Positions 20,901-30,041 of a stretch of DNA of 64,000 nucleotides are shown piece after piece. Within the stretch, counting starts at the first letter, position 1. The number at the start of each line of letters is the position of its first letter. A program made the translations under genes and the position numbers. The DNA is from Posidonia oceanica (lineage: Eukaryota; Streptophyta; Magnoliopsida; Alismatales; Posidoniaceae): NCBI GenBank assembly GCA_037176725.1, contig JAZBRS010000035.1, forward strand, positions 46,696,001 through 46,760,000. The letters are read 5' to 3'. The notes beneath the pieces are model-generated. The model had not been told where the DNA came from and ran no database searches. It saw only the letters and a program-made list of their open reading frames with translations.

Positions 20901-21231
20901 GACTTTGCTAGATTTGATGGCATTAGTTTGCAGAGATTCTGGCATCTGGATAGAATTTAGGGGCTTTCTTGAAACTTCCTTGTGCTGAGAGTCCTGGTCG
21001 CTGCTACTGACTTTGTGAACTGCTCAATGCGTCTCATGCAGCATTCCGACAGCAAACCTGGCTAGAGGCCCAAGGCATGATTGGCAAGAACATATATGCA
21101 TAAAGTTAACTTGAAACACAAGCAGATGGCACAAAATATCTTTGCATTGATTGAGTTCTAGTTACATGCCTATAGCAGGCCGAACATGATACAGCATGAC
21201 TCAAAACCGAATAAACAACTACGCCAATGCC
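20901..21231 (-). other. non-coding tail after the E2 mobile-domain ORF
   Basis: About 330 bp with no gene. It is recognisably similar to the segment that follows the mobile-domain ORF in E4 (28510-28838), including CAGAGATTCTGGCATC and TTACATGCCTATA(A/G)CAGGC. This shared tail shows that ORF and 3' region travelled together. Confidence 0.65.
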
Positions 21232-22421
21232 CTAACTGGTTCGGGCTTTCTTTGACCTCCTGTTATCAGGGAATAAAGGTGCTTTAGGTGGGATCTTGTT
21301 GATGGGTTAGAGTCCCTGCACCTCAATCATATACTTAGGGGTGCACCCCGAGCCTCTTGCAGCCGCGATGTCCGTCAACTGCACTCCATGGCGCATTAGG
21401 TCAGCAAGTTCTATTGTAGCAGCAGTTGAATTGAGAGGATAGGGCTGAAGAAGACTAGGTACTGTGCTATCAACAAAGGCGCCCTACTAAAAGTCAAACT
21501 GCCGCATGACCCAGATAGGGTGATACTCCACCCTGGCAGCACCACTAGTTGCATGTTGTAGGCGTTGAAGAAGACGGTGAATGACTCAACCGTGGACGGG
21601 ATGATACGCTAGGTTACTGCATCATCTGTTAGCTTTGACAGCTTCTAGTATTCTTCCTGGACGCTCTTGATAGTTTTGGCATGGCTGCTATTGCAGTATG
21701 TCTCAAAGGCTTGTCTTTAGGGGCGCAGAATATCCATCTCTAGCTGTCCGGCCAACCAAATCTGTATTAGGGTCCCGCAGCCATAGAAGTGGCGGCAGCG
21801 GTGTGAAACGCGGTCCAGCCTGCGGTAAGTCTCTGCCAGGACGACTGGTGCTAGGTCAATCTGCTGGGTCACTACAGTGAGCGTAATCTCAGCAACCTCG
21901 ATTGCAACCGTCATCCGGCCGTGGCTGAAAACTAGCTCGCCTAGAAAGTGGGTAACAAAACCCCAAAGCCACAGCTCATCTCCTAGCTCGGCACGCTTCT
22001 CAGCAGCTTCATCAAAGTATCCTAGGCAGAGCATGGGCATGGGCCCGTTGGTGCAGACCAATCTTTGCTGGCAGTCCATCTTGGATAGTCCAGTCAGCTG
22101 GCTCAAAACTGCGGCATAGCCGTCATGCCTCATGAACACAGCCGGTCCCATGATCTTGGAGAAGCCGCAGATCTGACGTACTTTTTCCAGCATGGGCGTT
22201 AGCTCTATTTTGCCGAAATGGAAGACATGGTGCGCTAGCTTCCAGAACCTTGCAACAGCACACAGGAGGTGTTGGCTCACCTCCACATTAGCAGTGCTCA
22301 ACAGTTTGGATGGTATGCCCCATGAGCGCAACCTCTCGCGGTCACCCTCAACAAGCTCGCTGATCCACTTTCGAAGAATCTCGGAGCAATGCATCGGGGT
22401 CACCAAAGTGGGGAAACCCAT
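21232..22421 (-). pseudogene. E2 extra ORF, plant mobile domain (PMD/DUF7745-like)
   Basis: The start MGFPTLVTP is at 22421 and is identical in position and sequence to E4. Shared blocks are RFWKLAHHVFHFGKIELTP, EKVRQICGFSKIMGP, FMRHDGYAAVLSQLTGLS, GDELWLWGFVTHFLGELVFS and DLAPVVLAETYRRLDR. This pattern resembles the plant mobile domain family (aminotransferase-like PMD, DUF7745), known in plant genes and transposons; no catalytic function is known to me. Downstream of 21717 the frame is broken by a TAA, later TAG codons and at least one frameshift, but homology to E4 resumes up to PDNRRSKKART at about 21235. It lies between integrase and PPT on the element strand. Confidence 0.7.
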
Positions 22422-23607
22422 TGTATAGGAGAGAGAATGTAGGCAACTGGTGCAAAGCCTTCAAGTACCTACAACCAAGGCTGTAGTTCATTAGATCATA
22501 TACAGGCACATAATCACTAGTTGTCAAGGAACCAGATTTCAAAGCTAGTACAACAGTTCAGTATGTTAACAGCTAGCATTCAAATCACAGAAATTAATCA
22601 CATTCAAGCCAAAGGGGTTTCGCCTGCACGAGGTGAAGTTGCACAAGAAAGAGCTGATAGGGGCTCTGGACCAGTGTAACTCGGAGGAGGTCAGCCTGTG
22701 CTCGGTAAAAGTACAGTCTCAATGCTGAGCTAAGTCTTGCAAAGCGGAAAGATGGAGGAAGAGTGGATGATCGATGCTATAGATATATGCATGGTTTATG
22801 ATTGATATGTATTGCCCTCAGCATATGGAGTGCTTAGTGCCTACTGTAGAGGAAGAGAGTGGCCCCTGACTCGCTGGACTCAACTTAGACCCCTAACTTG
22901 TTAATGGCACTCCGAAAAGGATGATGGTGGTGCTTAGATGGTGGTGTAGTGAGGACAGGCTCCATGCCAAACTCTCAAAAACCTACACCTACTCTTTTCA
23001 TTTTTCTTGTTTCTTTTGCTCCCACATAGGCGTGTAGGTTTCCCCTATCCCTAGCTTGGAGGTAACGGGTACCTACTTTGAGGCTGGGGAGCTGCTTGCT
23101 AGACAGGGGTGGCTAGGCCCTGTGGGATTTGTTGATTTCCTAGGCGTGAACTTCGACTCCTCTCCAAGGTAAGCAGGAGGGAGGGGGTTGCACTGCACGC
23201 CACTATCTCTAGGGCCGACTTCTGTCTTAGCCTTCTATTTTCTTTCTTTTCTTTTATGCCCATGCTTAGACATGTATTCTCTTATATCTCACACTCTCAC
23301 TCACACCCTACCATTTTATCTCCCTCTGGAGGTGTAAGTCATAGGGGGTTTGGGCATTTCGCCTGTTCTCACTAAGTGGTGGCTACCTCACTGGTTAGGA
23401 CATCTAAGTAGTGTCAGGTGAGGTAGAGTAAACTCTTTCTAGACTAGGCAAGCACTTTCGATTTCATCATTGGGCTATGATTGTAATGCATGCTGGTTTT
23501 TTTTTTCACTAATAAAGCATGTAAAGTTGAGAATGCATGAGAGCGAATGAATGCATAGGATGGAGTAGAAGAACAGAGAAGCTCTGCAAGGTAGAGGCGG
23601 CTCCAGC
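22422..23607 (-). other. non-coding gap between mobile-domain ORF and integrase (E2)
   Basis: No gene is seen. Several blocks are shared with the same gap in E4 (30042-31726): GGTGGTGTAGTGAGGACAGG, CTCCATGCCAAACTCTCA, a T-rich run ending GCTCCCACATAG, and GTGGCTACCTCACTGGTTAG (E4 GTGGCTCCCTCACTAGTTAG). Conservation suggests signals for expressing the downstream ORF, for example an intron or promoter; this is inference. Confidence 0.55.
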
Positions 23608-24407
23608 CTACTGATAGTACTTCTTGAGGTAGCATGAGTTGACCAGCTCAGACTGCCCGACCTGGTCCATGTCCTCAAGGACTGCTGTGCCGCTAGAGAA
23701 GGTCTGCTTGACCACAAATGGGCTGTGCCAGTTGGGCAGGAATTTGCCTTGGCCGTCAGGGAGATGAATGGCTCGTAGGACAAGATCTCCTGGCTGGAAG
23801 CTTTTGGGCTGAACCTTCTTTTGATAAGCTTTGGCCATCCGCTTCCGGTAACACTGGGCATTATGCATGGCTTATAGCCTATGCTCATCAATAAGGTTTA
23901 GTTGGATGCAGCGGTCTTCGACCCATTCTGCCTCCCTCAGCTCAGCTTCTCGTAGGACCCACAGTGAGGGGATCTCTACTTCGATGGGCAGCACCGCCTC
24001 CATGCCATACGCTAGTGAGTACGAGGTAGCCCCTGTCGAGGTCCGGACTGATATCCTGTACACCTAGAGTGCGTAGGGAAGCTTGTCATGCTAGTCCTTG
24101 TGGGTTTCTGCCATCTTTTTCATGATCTTCACAATGTTCTTGTTAGCAGACTCCACTGCTCCGTTCATCTGCGGTCGATAGGGCAAGGACCTGTGATGCT
24201 TGATCTTGAGGTTTTGAAGGTACTCCTTGATCATCTTGGCTATGAAATTTGCACCGTTATCAGAGATGAGGGAGTGCAGGACCCCATACCGGGCGACGAT
24301 GTTGTTTCTGATAAATTTCTCTATTGCCGCGGCTGTGACAGCCTTGTAGGAGGTCGCTTCCACTCACTTGGTGAAGTAGTCGATCGCCACAAGGATGAAG
24401 CGATGAC
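23608..24407 (-). pseudogene. E2 integrase, core and C-terminal part
   Basis: Integrase inserts the element DNA into the host chromosome. The core shows LISDNGANFI and a glutamate in NGAVESANKN, the second and third residues of the D,D-35-E triad; the first aspartate lies in the block near 24380 (IDYFTK in E4). The C-terminal part reads FQPGDLVLRAIHLPD, FLPNWHSPFVVKQ and ends KKYYQ at 23608. Stops are present near 23871, 24064 and 24365 at positions that are Gln or Trp in E4. At 24407/24408 the homology to E4 stops abruptly and a new LTR start (TGTAGACACCC) begins, so the gene was split by E3. Confidence 0.88.
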
Positions 24408-24483
24408 TGTAGACACCCTGATTTTGTAGTCCTTCATCAGCGATTTTCTCACAAGAATGTGCTCGGTCGTGGCGGCCCCCACC

Positions 24484-24690
24484 TATTCACTAAACCCAAA
24501 CCCAAACCTAAGCCTTGTCCAAAACCCAAGCCTAAACCCAAGCCTAATCCTAAAACCCATCCAAAACCCAAGCCTAATCCCAATACCAAGCCTAATCCCA
24601 AGCTCAACCCCAAACCCATGCCTAATCCTAAAACCAATCCCAATACCAAGCCTAAAACCCAAGCCTAAGTCCATTCCAAGCCCAAGCCCA
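24484..24690. repeat. CCCAAGCCTAA low-complexity tract
   Basis: Irregular 12- and 24-base units of the type AAACCCAAGCCT and AATCCCAAGCCT. Every frame is open on both strands for about 70 codons (Pro/Lys/Asn on plus, Gly/Leu on minus), so none is evidence of a gene. Confidence 0.85.
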
Positions 24691-24826
24691 ACCAAAAATT
24701 AGAAAAACATCCAAAATCTACTCTGGGTCGTTGGACGCTGGATATGCCCGTGTCTTATGTAAGACGTAGAAATTCCAGCGTCTAACGTTGCTAGTCTCTT
24801 TGGGGCGTAAGACGCTACCTGAAACA

Positions 24827-24844
24827 GCGTCTTATGTAAGACGC
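24827..24844. promoter_or_regulatory. palindrome GCGTCTTA-TG-TAAGACGC in E3 LTR
   Basis: Perfect 8-base arms around TG. The same 18 bases recur at 53481-53498, and looser versions at about 24750-24767. It could be a binding site for a dimeric protein or a hairpin; the function is unknown. Confidence 0.6.
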
Positions 24845-25130
24845 AGCTCAGATACGTGTCTTACACACCAAGACTGACAGAGCTTGATTTTGGAATTTCA
24901 ATCGACTCCCAAGTGTAAATACCTTTGTGCCCTCCATCCAGAACACATTTTTGGCCAAGTCCCACGTCCCCTCATTTCCACTTCAGCTGTTACACCCATG
25001 CAAACCAAATAAAAGCCTTTCTTCTCCTCCATTGAAGGGGGAGGCACCCATTATCCTGAGGAAAAATTCCCAGAACTTGACCAGGACAAAAGAACCTGAA
25101 TTGCTACACCTCCGACCAACCAATAACCTC

Positions 25131-25378
25131 CAGGGTTTTGGGTTTAGTGTTTAGGAGTAGATTAGGGTTTAGGGTTTAGAAGTTTAGGGTTTAGTGTTTA
25201 GTGTTGAGATGTGGACTAAAGTTTGGGGTTTAGGTTAGGGTTTTGATGTTTGGTGTGGTGGGGTTTAGGGTTTAGGGTTTAGATGTTGTAGGGTTTAGGG
25301 TTTAGGGTTTAGGGTTTAATGTTTAGAGTTGTGGGGTTTAATGTTTAGAGTTGTAGGGTTTAGGGTTTAATATGGTTG
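25131..25378. repeat. telomere-like TTTAGGG tract
   Basis: Several runs of two to four TTTAGGG units are separated by degenerate units (AGGGTTTAGTGTTTAG and so on). TTTAGGG is the usual plant telomere unit. The tract belongs to the LTR, because 46340-46564 in the other LTR of E4 has the same wording. Confidence 0.85.
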
Positions 25379-25961
25379 TGGAAAAGAGAGAAAGGAAGGA
25401 AGAAGGAAATAAAGAAAGAGAAGAAGGGAGGAAAAGAGATTAAAGATTGAATAAGCATGGGATAGGATAAAAATAAAATAAGATAAGGATAAAATAGAGG
25501 GAAGAGAGGAGAATAAGGTGGGCCCATTGGGGACAAAGAAAAGAGGAAAAAGGGAGAGGAAAAGGAGGATAAGGAGGAGAGAGAAAAGAATAATCAGGAG
25601 AGAGAAAAGGATAATCAGAAGAGAACGAAGGTGAAAGGCTTGGGTTTGGAGGGAGGTTTTGTGTGTGTGTGACCTAGGGCTTCTAGGGTTTGACCTAGGG
25701 TTTAATCTAGGGTTTTCTAAAGTTTTAAAAGAGACTTTTGGAGGGTTTTTGGAAGGTTCAGGGTTTGAGGTTTAAGGAGGGTTTGGGTTTGGTTTGATGG
25801 TTTGGTTTTAGGGAATGATACTGGTCTTGGAATGGGAGAAGGTTTAGGGTTGAAGGAGGGTGAGCTACCAAACCTCAGAACCAACTTCCAGAGTGCTCCC
25901 AGAGTGTTCCCAGAGTGTCCCCAGCTAGCTGAGACCCCTTAGCTAAAGTGGGGTGTCTACA
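25131..25961 (-). repeat. E4 3' LTR, truncated to its U3 end
   Basis: The last 320 bp (25640-25961) match 53066-53406 almost base for base, ending GGTGTCTACA. The first 80 bp (25131-25215) match 46485-46564. The 5' LTR therefore has these two pieces separated by the LINE. About 5 kb of this LTR is missing on its left side; the junction with E3 LTR lies in a TTTAGGG-like tract at about 25131. A purine-rich segment (25380-25640) without gene lies between the matching parts. Confidence 0.85.
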
Positions 25962-25975
25962 GATGCCCCTCCCTG
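25962..25975 (-). promoter_or_regulatory. E4 polypurine tract
   Basis: The element strand reads CAGGGAGGGGCATC directly before TGTAGACACCCC. It differs from the E2 tract by one base. It primes plus-strand DNA synthesis. Confidence 0.85.
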
Positions 25976-26825
25976 AGCGAGGTCAAGGGGACCGAGGCCA
26001 CTGCTCAGGGTTGACAAGACACCCCATCCGAACCGGTGGGCGCGAAGTATGTAGGCGTGGGCACTATCCCGACAGATGCGCCAGAAGTCATGACCCATCA
26101 CCACAATGCAAATGCAGATGTAAATGTAGATTTAATGCGATGACGATGCAATGCTGATGCAGTGCTGATATGCTGTTGTTGTTAATGTTGATATTGAACC
26201 AATATGCAATTATGCATACTGATACTATGCATGAGGGGATGCCATGTTGATGCATAATGGTATGCTGCTGATGTCAAAGTTGATGTTGAACCAATATGCA
26301 ATTATGGTACGCCGTGCCGGGCTCCGCTAGGGGAGGCGCGAGCGATGCATGCATGCGATGTGAAATGCAACCCCATTGGGGGAAAACATGCGGCGATTGC
26401 GTGTATGATGCTGATGCTGCTATCTAGCATGCAGTGCTAATGTAATGAATGATGAGTTGACGGACTCATCACCGGATAGTTGGGGTTATCAGCCCAAGGA
26501 GTTGACGGACTCGTTGCCGGATAGTTGGGGGTATTAGCCCAAGGAGTTGACGGACTTGTTGTCGGATAGTTGGGGTTATCAACCCAAGGAAAGCAACGCC
26601 TGACAGGGTGACGGGTGTCAACCGAGCAGTTTGGGCTGCCAGCCTAGAGAAGGAAGGGGAGCATGTCCTCGCTCGAGGAAGCAAGCAGACGACCAGATCG
26701 GCGCAGAACAAAGGGGGCAAAATTCCCGCACGAAAGAAAAGGGGGCATCTTTTCTGCCGAGAGAGCCAGTAAGAAAAGGGGGCGAACGACAGATGATAGG
26801 TTTCGGACCCATCGAGTGCAAGAGG
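25976..26825. repeat. E4 3' non-coding region, PPT-proximal
   Basis: The first 60 bases (GCGAGGTCAAGGGGACC, CTGCTCAGGG) match E2. A short duplication (TGTTGATATTGAACCAATATGCAATTATG-like) lies at about 26180-26310. From 26449 to 26640 there are four hairpin modules of the type GAGTTGACGGACTC and GATAG-TTGGGG-TTATC, ending in GCAG-TTTGGG-CTGC. No gene is seen; short Arg/Lys-rich frames from 26631 are accidental. Confidence 0.65.
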
Positions 26826-28018
26826 CCAGGAATGATAAGTGCAAGCCTTATCAAGACCAGGAGGGGCTAGGAATGATAGGTGCAAGCCCTATCAAGACAA
26901 GGAAGAGACAGGAAGAGGTCAGGAATGATAAGTGCAAGCCTTATCAAGACCGGACCGCCAGGAATGGTAGGTGCAAGCGCTATCAAGACCAGGAAGAGGT
27001 CAGGAATGATAAGTGCAAGCCTTATAAAGATTGGACCGCCAGGAATGTTAAGTTCAAGCCCTATCAAGACCAGGAAGAGGTCAGGAATGATAAGTGCAAG
27101 CCTTATCAAGACCGGACCGCCAGGAATGATAGGTGCAAGCCCTATCAAGACCTGGAAGAGGTCAGGAATGATAAGTGCAAGCCTTATCAAGACCGAACCG
27201 CCAGGAATGATAGGTGTAAGCCCTATCAAGACCAGGAAGGGGTCAGGAATGATAAGTGCAAGCCTTATCAAGACCGGACCACCAGGAATGATAGGTGCAA
27301 GCCCTATCAAAACCAGGAAGAGGTCAGGAATGATAAGTACAAGCCTTATCAAGACCGAACCGCCAGGAATGATAGGTGCAAGCCCTATCAAGACCAGGAA
27401 GAGGTCAGGAATGATAAGTGCAAGCCTTATCAAGACCGGACCGCCAGGAATGATAGGTGCAAGCCCTATCAAGACCAGGAAGAGGTCAGGAATGATAAGT
27501 GCAAGCCTTATCAAGACCGGACCGCCAGGAATGATAGGTGCAAGCCCTATCAAGACCAGGAAGAGGTCAGGAATGATAAGTGCAAGCCTTATCAAGACTG
27601 GACCGCCAGGAATGGTAGGTGCAAGCGCTATCAAGACCAGGAAGAGGTCAGGAATGATAAGTGCAAGCCTTATCAAGACCGGACCGCCAGGCATGTTAAG
27701 TTCAAGCCCTATCAAGACCAGGAAGAGGTCAGGAATGATAAGTGCACGCCTTATCAAGACCGGACCGCCAGGAATGATAGGTGCAAGCCCTATCAAGACC
27801 AAGAAGAGGTCAGGAATGATAAGTGCAAGCCTTATCAAGACTGGACTGCCAGGAATGATAGGTGCAAGCCCTATCAAGACTAGGAAGAGGTCCGGAATGA
27901 TAAGTGTAAGCCTTATCAGGACCGGACCGCCAGGAATGATAGGTGCAAGCCCTATCAAGACCAGGAAGGGGTTAGGAATGATAAGTGCAAGCCTTATCAA
28001 GATCGGACCGGAAAGTTG
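26826..28018. repeat. hairpin array: about 29 units at 40-41 bp spacing
   Basis: Two unit types alternate and form an 81-bp dimer. Type a reads TGATAAG-TGCAAGC-CTTATCA followed by AGACCGGACCGCCAGGAA. Type b reads TGATAGG-TGCAAGC-CCTATCA followed by AGACCAGGAAGAGGTCAGGA. Each holds a perfect 7-bp stem with a 7-base loop; the A/T pair of type a is replaced by a G/C pair in type b, so pairing is kept. Because 81 is a multiple of three, long frames are open on both strands (26663-27883, 26880-28019 plus; 28045-26867 minus). I regard these as non-coding. On the element strand it lies between the mobile-domain ORF and the PPT. Confidence 0.92.
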
Positions 28019-28838
28019 ACAGATGATAGATTTCGGACCTATCAACCGTGAAAGGGTAACTAATAAGATTCGGACCTATCGGCCGCAAAAGATTGGAATG
28101 TGATAATTTTCGGACCTATCGGTCGCAAAAGATTGGAATGTGATAAGTTTCGGACCTATCGACCGCAAAGGAAAGGTGATAAGTTTCGGACTTATCGGCC
28201 GCAAAAAGGGGTACAGGGGCACCAAGATCCGAAAGTGGAGCAAATAAACGGATGGGCCCGCAATAGTTAAGCATGCCAGCCTAGATGCAGCTAGAGATGT
28301 GATACCATGGGGCAGCGAAAAAAAGATGCCCTTGGTATCAGGGAGGATACCAGGGGACGGCCGAAGCACCCGTGGTATCGAAAAGCGATAGACTAAGCTG
28401 ATGTGCCTGTCAAACGAGTAGTTAGGGCTACCAGCCCGGTGACGAGTTGACGGACTCATCGCCGGATAGTTAGGGGTATCAGCCCGGTGGATACCCAGTC
28501 GGGAGCGCTCGGCGGCTTTGCCTGTGTTGACGGTGCTAGTCTACAGAGATTCTGGCATCCAAGTGGAACGCAAGGTCTTCTTGTAGCTTCACTTGGTGCT
28601 GAGAGCGTTCGTAGTTGCTTCTGAGCTGTCAGGTTCTGATAGTGCCCTTCTCATGCTGAAGAAATATGTTGAAGATATGATTGTAAGACCATGTATGCAC
28701 CTTGTTATGGAAGCCAACCCAAACACACAAGCACATGGTACAAAACACCCTTGCATTAACAAAGTCTTGATTACATGCCTATAACAGGCAGAACAGAGTA
28801 CAACAAGACTCAAAAAGGGACATGCAGATGTGGACACC
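28019..28838. repeat. E4 hairpin modules and tail of the mobile-domain ORF
   Basis: 28019-28205 holds four to five modules GATAAGTTTCGGACTTATC or GATAG-TTTCGGAC-CTATC with CGGCCGC tails. 28298-28382 holds two long stems of the type GATACCA...TGGTATC. 28418-28431 is GTAG-TTAGGG-CTAC. 28510-28838 is non-coding and similar to 20901-21231 of E2. No gene is seen. Confidence 0.75.
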
Positions 28839-30041
28839 CTAGTCAGTACGGGCCTTCTTGGACTTCCTAGTGTCAGGGAATAGAGACGCGCCAGGTGGGA
28901 TCTCATTAATGGGCCAGAGCCCCTGCACTTCAGTCAAATACTCAGGAGTACATCCTGAGCCCCTTGCTACTGCATTGTCTGTGGATTTTACGCCATGGCG
29001 CAGGAGGTCTGCTAACTCTGTTGTGGGTGCAACTGTGCTGAAAGGATAGGGCTGGACTAGCTTTGGCATGGTGCTGTCGATAAATGCTCCTTGGTGGAGA
29101 CCAAATTGCGGCATAACCCGGATAGGATGATACTCTACACCTTCAGTGAACCCCGACAGGACGACCAGGTGCATGTCACGGGCGCCGAAGAAGATGGTGA
29201 AGGGGTCTGCTGCAGATGGTATGATACGCCAAGTTATTGTATCATCAGTCAGCTGTTCCAGCCTTTCGTACTCCTCGCGGACAGTCTTGACAGTCTTGGC
29301 ATGGCCGCTACTGCAGTACGTCTCAAATGCATGCTTCTGGGGGCGCAGGATGTCTACCTCCAAGTGTCCAACCAACCACACTTGTACCAGAGCCCCGCAG
29401 CCATGAAAGTGGCAGCAACGGTGTGAAATACGGTCCAGCCCGGGGTACGTCTCAGCCAAGACGACAGGTGCCAGGTCGATTTGGCAGGTCACCACAGCAA
29501 GGGCGATCTTCGCAATCTCAATAGCTAAAGTCATCCAGCCATGACTGAAAATCAGCTCACCCAAGAAGCAGGTGACAAAGCCACGAAGCCACAATTCATC
29601 TCCCAGTTCGGTGTGCTTCTTGGAGACTTCCTCAAAATAGTTCTGGCGGAGCACAGGTATGGGTCCATCGACGCAGACCAATCTCTTCTGGCAGATTTGT
29701 GTAGAGAGCCCCGTGAGTTGCCTCAGGACAGTGACATAGCCAGAATGCCTCATGAACACAGTAGGTCCCATGAGCGTGGAGAAGCCGTAGATTCGGCGCA
29801 CTTCCTCCAGTGTAGGTGTCAGTTCTGTCCTGCCGAAGCGGAGGACATGGTGTGCTGGTTTCCAAAACCTTGCAGTAGCACACAAGAGATGTCAGCTGAC
29901 CTCCACATCAGTAGCTTTCAGAAGTCTGGGTGAGATGCCCCACAGGCTTAGCTTTTCATGATCAGCTTCGGTGAGCATGGTGATCCATCCTCGGAGAGTC
30001 TCAAAGCAGTGTGCTGGGGTCACCAAGGTGGGGAAACCCAT
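28839..30041 (-). pseudogene. E4 extra ORF, plant mobile domain (PMD/DUF7745-like), 400 codons
   Basis: The frame runs from ATG at 30041 (MGFPTLVTPAHCFETLRGW) to a TAG at 28839 and is 401 codons long with a single TGA at 29892-29894. Blocks shared with E2 are RFWKPAHHVLRFGRTELTP, LEEVRRIYGFS, FMRHSGYVTVLRQLTGLS, GDELWLRGFVTCFLGELIFS, DLAPVVLAETYPGLDR. The C-terminal third (QKHAFETYCSSGHAKTVK, GFTEGVEYHPIRVMPQFG, ends KSKKARTD) is better preserved than in E2. It resembles the plant mobile domain family; the assignment is from pattern memory. The product would come from a downstream position in the genomic RNA, so a spliced or separate transcript would be needed. Confidence 0.75.

Larger units (their letters stand above)
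14460..24407 (-). mobile_element. E2: Tat-type LTR retrotransposon, 3' part
   Basis: On the minus strand the order is integrase (24407 to 23608), a conserved non-coding gap, a mobile-domain ORF (22421-21232), a gag fragment, a long 3' non-coding region, PPT (16181-16168) and a 3' LTR (16167 leftwards). The right side is cut inside integrase at 24407/24408, where the E3 LTR begins with TGTAGACACCC. The left side is interrupted at 14459/14460 by the right end of the E1 LTR. I infer that E2 is the oldest element of the window and that both E1 and E3 inserted into it. The rest of E2 (RT, gag and so on) must lie to the right of the window or be lost. Confidence 0.75.
24408..25130 (+). repeat. E3 5' LTR, first part
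   Basis: It begins TGTAGACACCCTGATTTTG, a well-formed LTR start in plus orientation, directly after E2 integrase sequence ending GCGATGAC. It contains GCGTCTTATGTAAGACGC (24827-24844), also found at 53481-53498 in what I take as the second part of the same LTR. At about 25131 the sequence changes to the telomere-like tract of the E4 LTR. The two parts add up to about 1.8 kb. Confidence 0.7.

Noticed and set aside
24457..24702. Pro/Lys-rich and Gly/Leu-rich ORFs
   Set aside because: A low-complexity CCCAAGCCTAA tract is open in every frame on both strands; no start context or conservation.
25131..25378. Chromosome end (telomere)
   Set aside because: Units are degenerate, the tract is only about 250 bp, and retroelement sequence continues on both sides; it is part of the LTR.
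26663..28045. Open frames of 406, 379 (plus) and 392 (minus) codons over the hairpin array
   Set aside because: The period of 81 bp keeps all frames open by itself; the three frames are open simultaneously on both strands, there is no non-repeat domain, and E2 has no such protein.
28839..30041. Independent host gene of the plant mobile domain family
   Set aside because: The same ORF with the same flanks occurs in E2 and E4, on the element strand, between integrase and PPT, so it belongs to the element.
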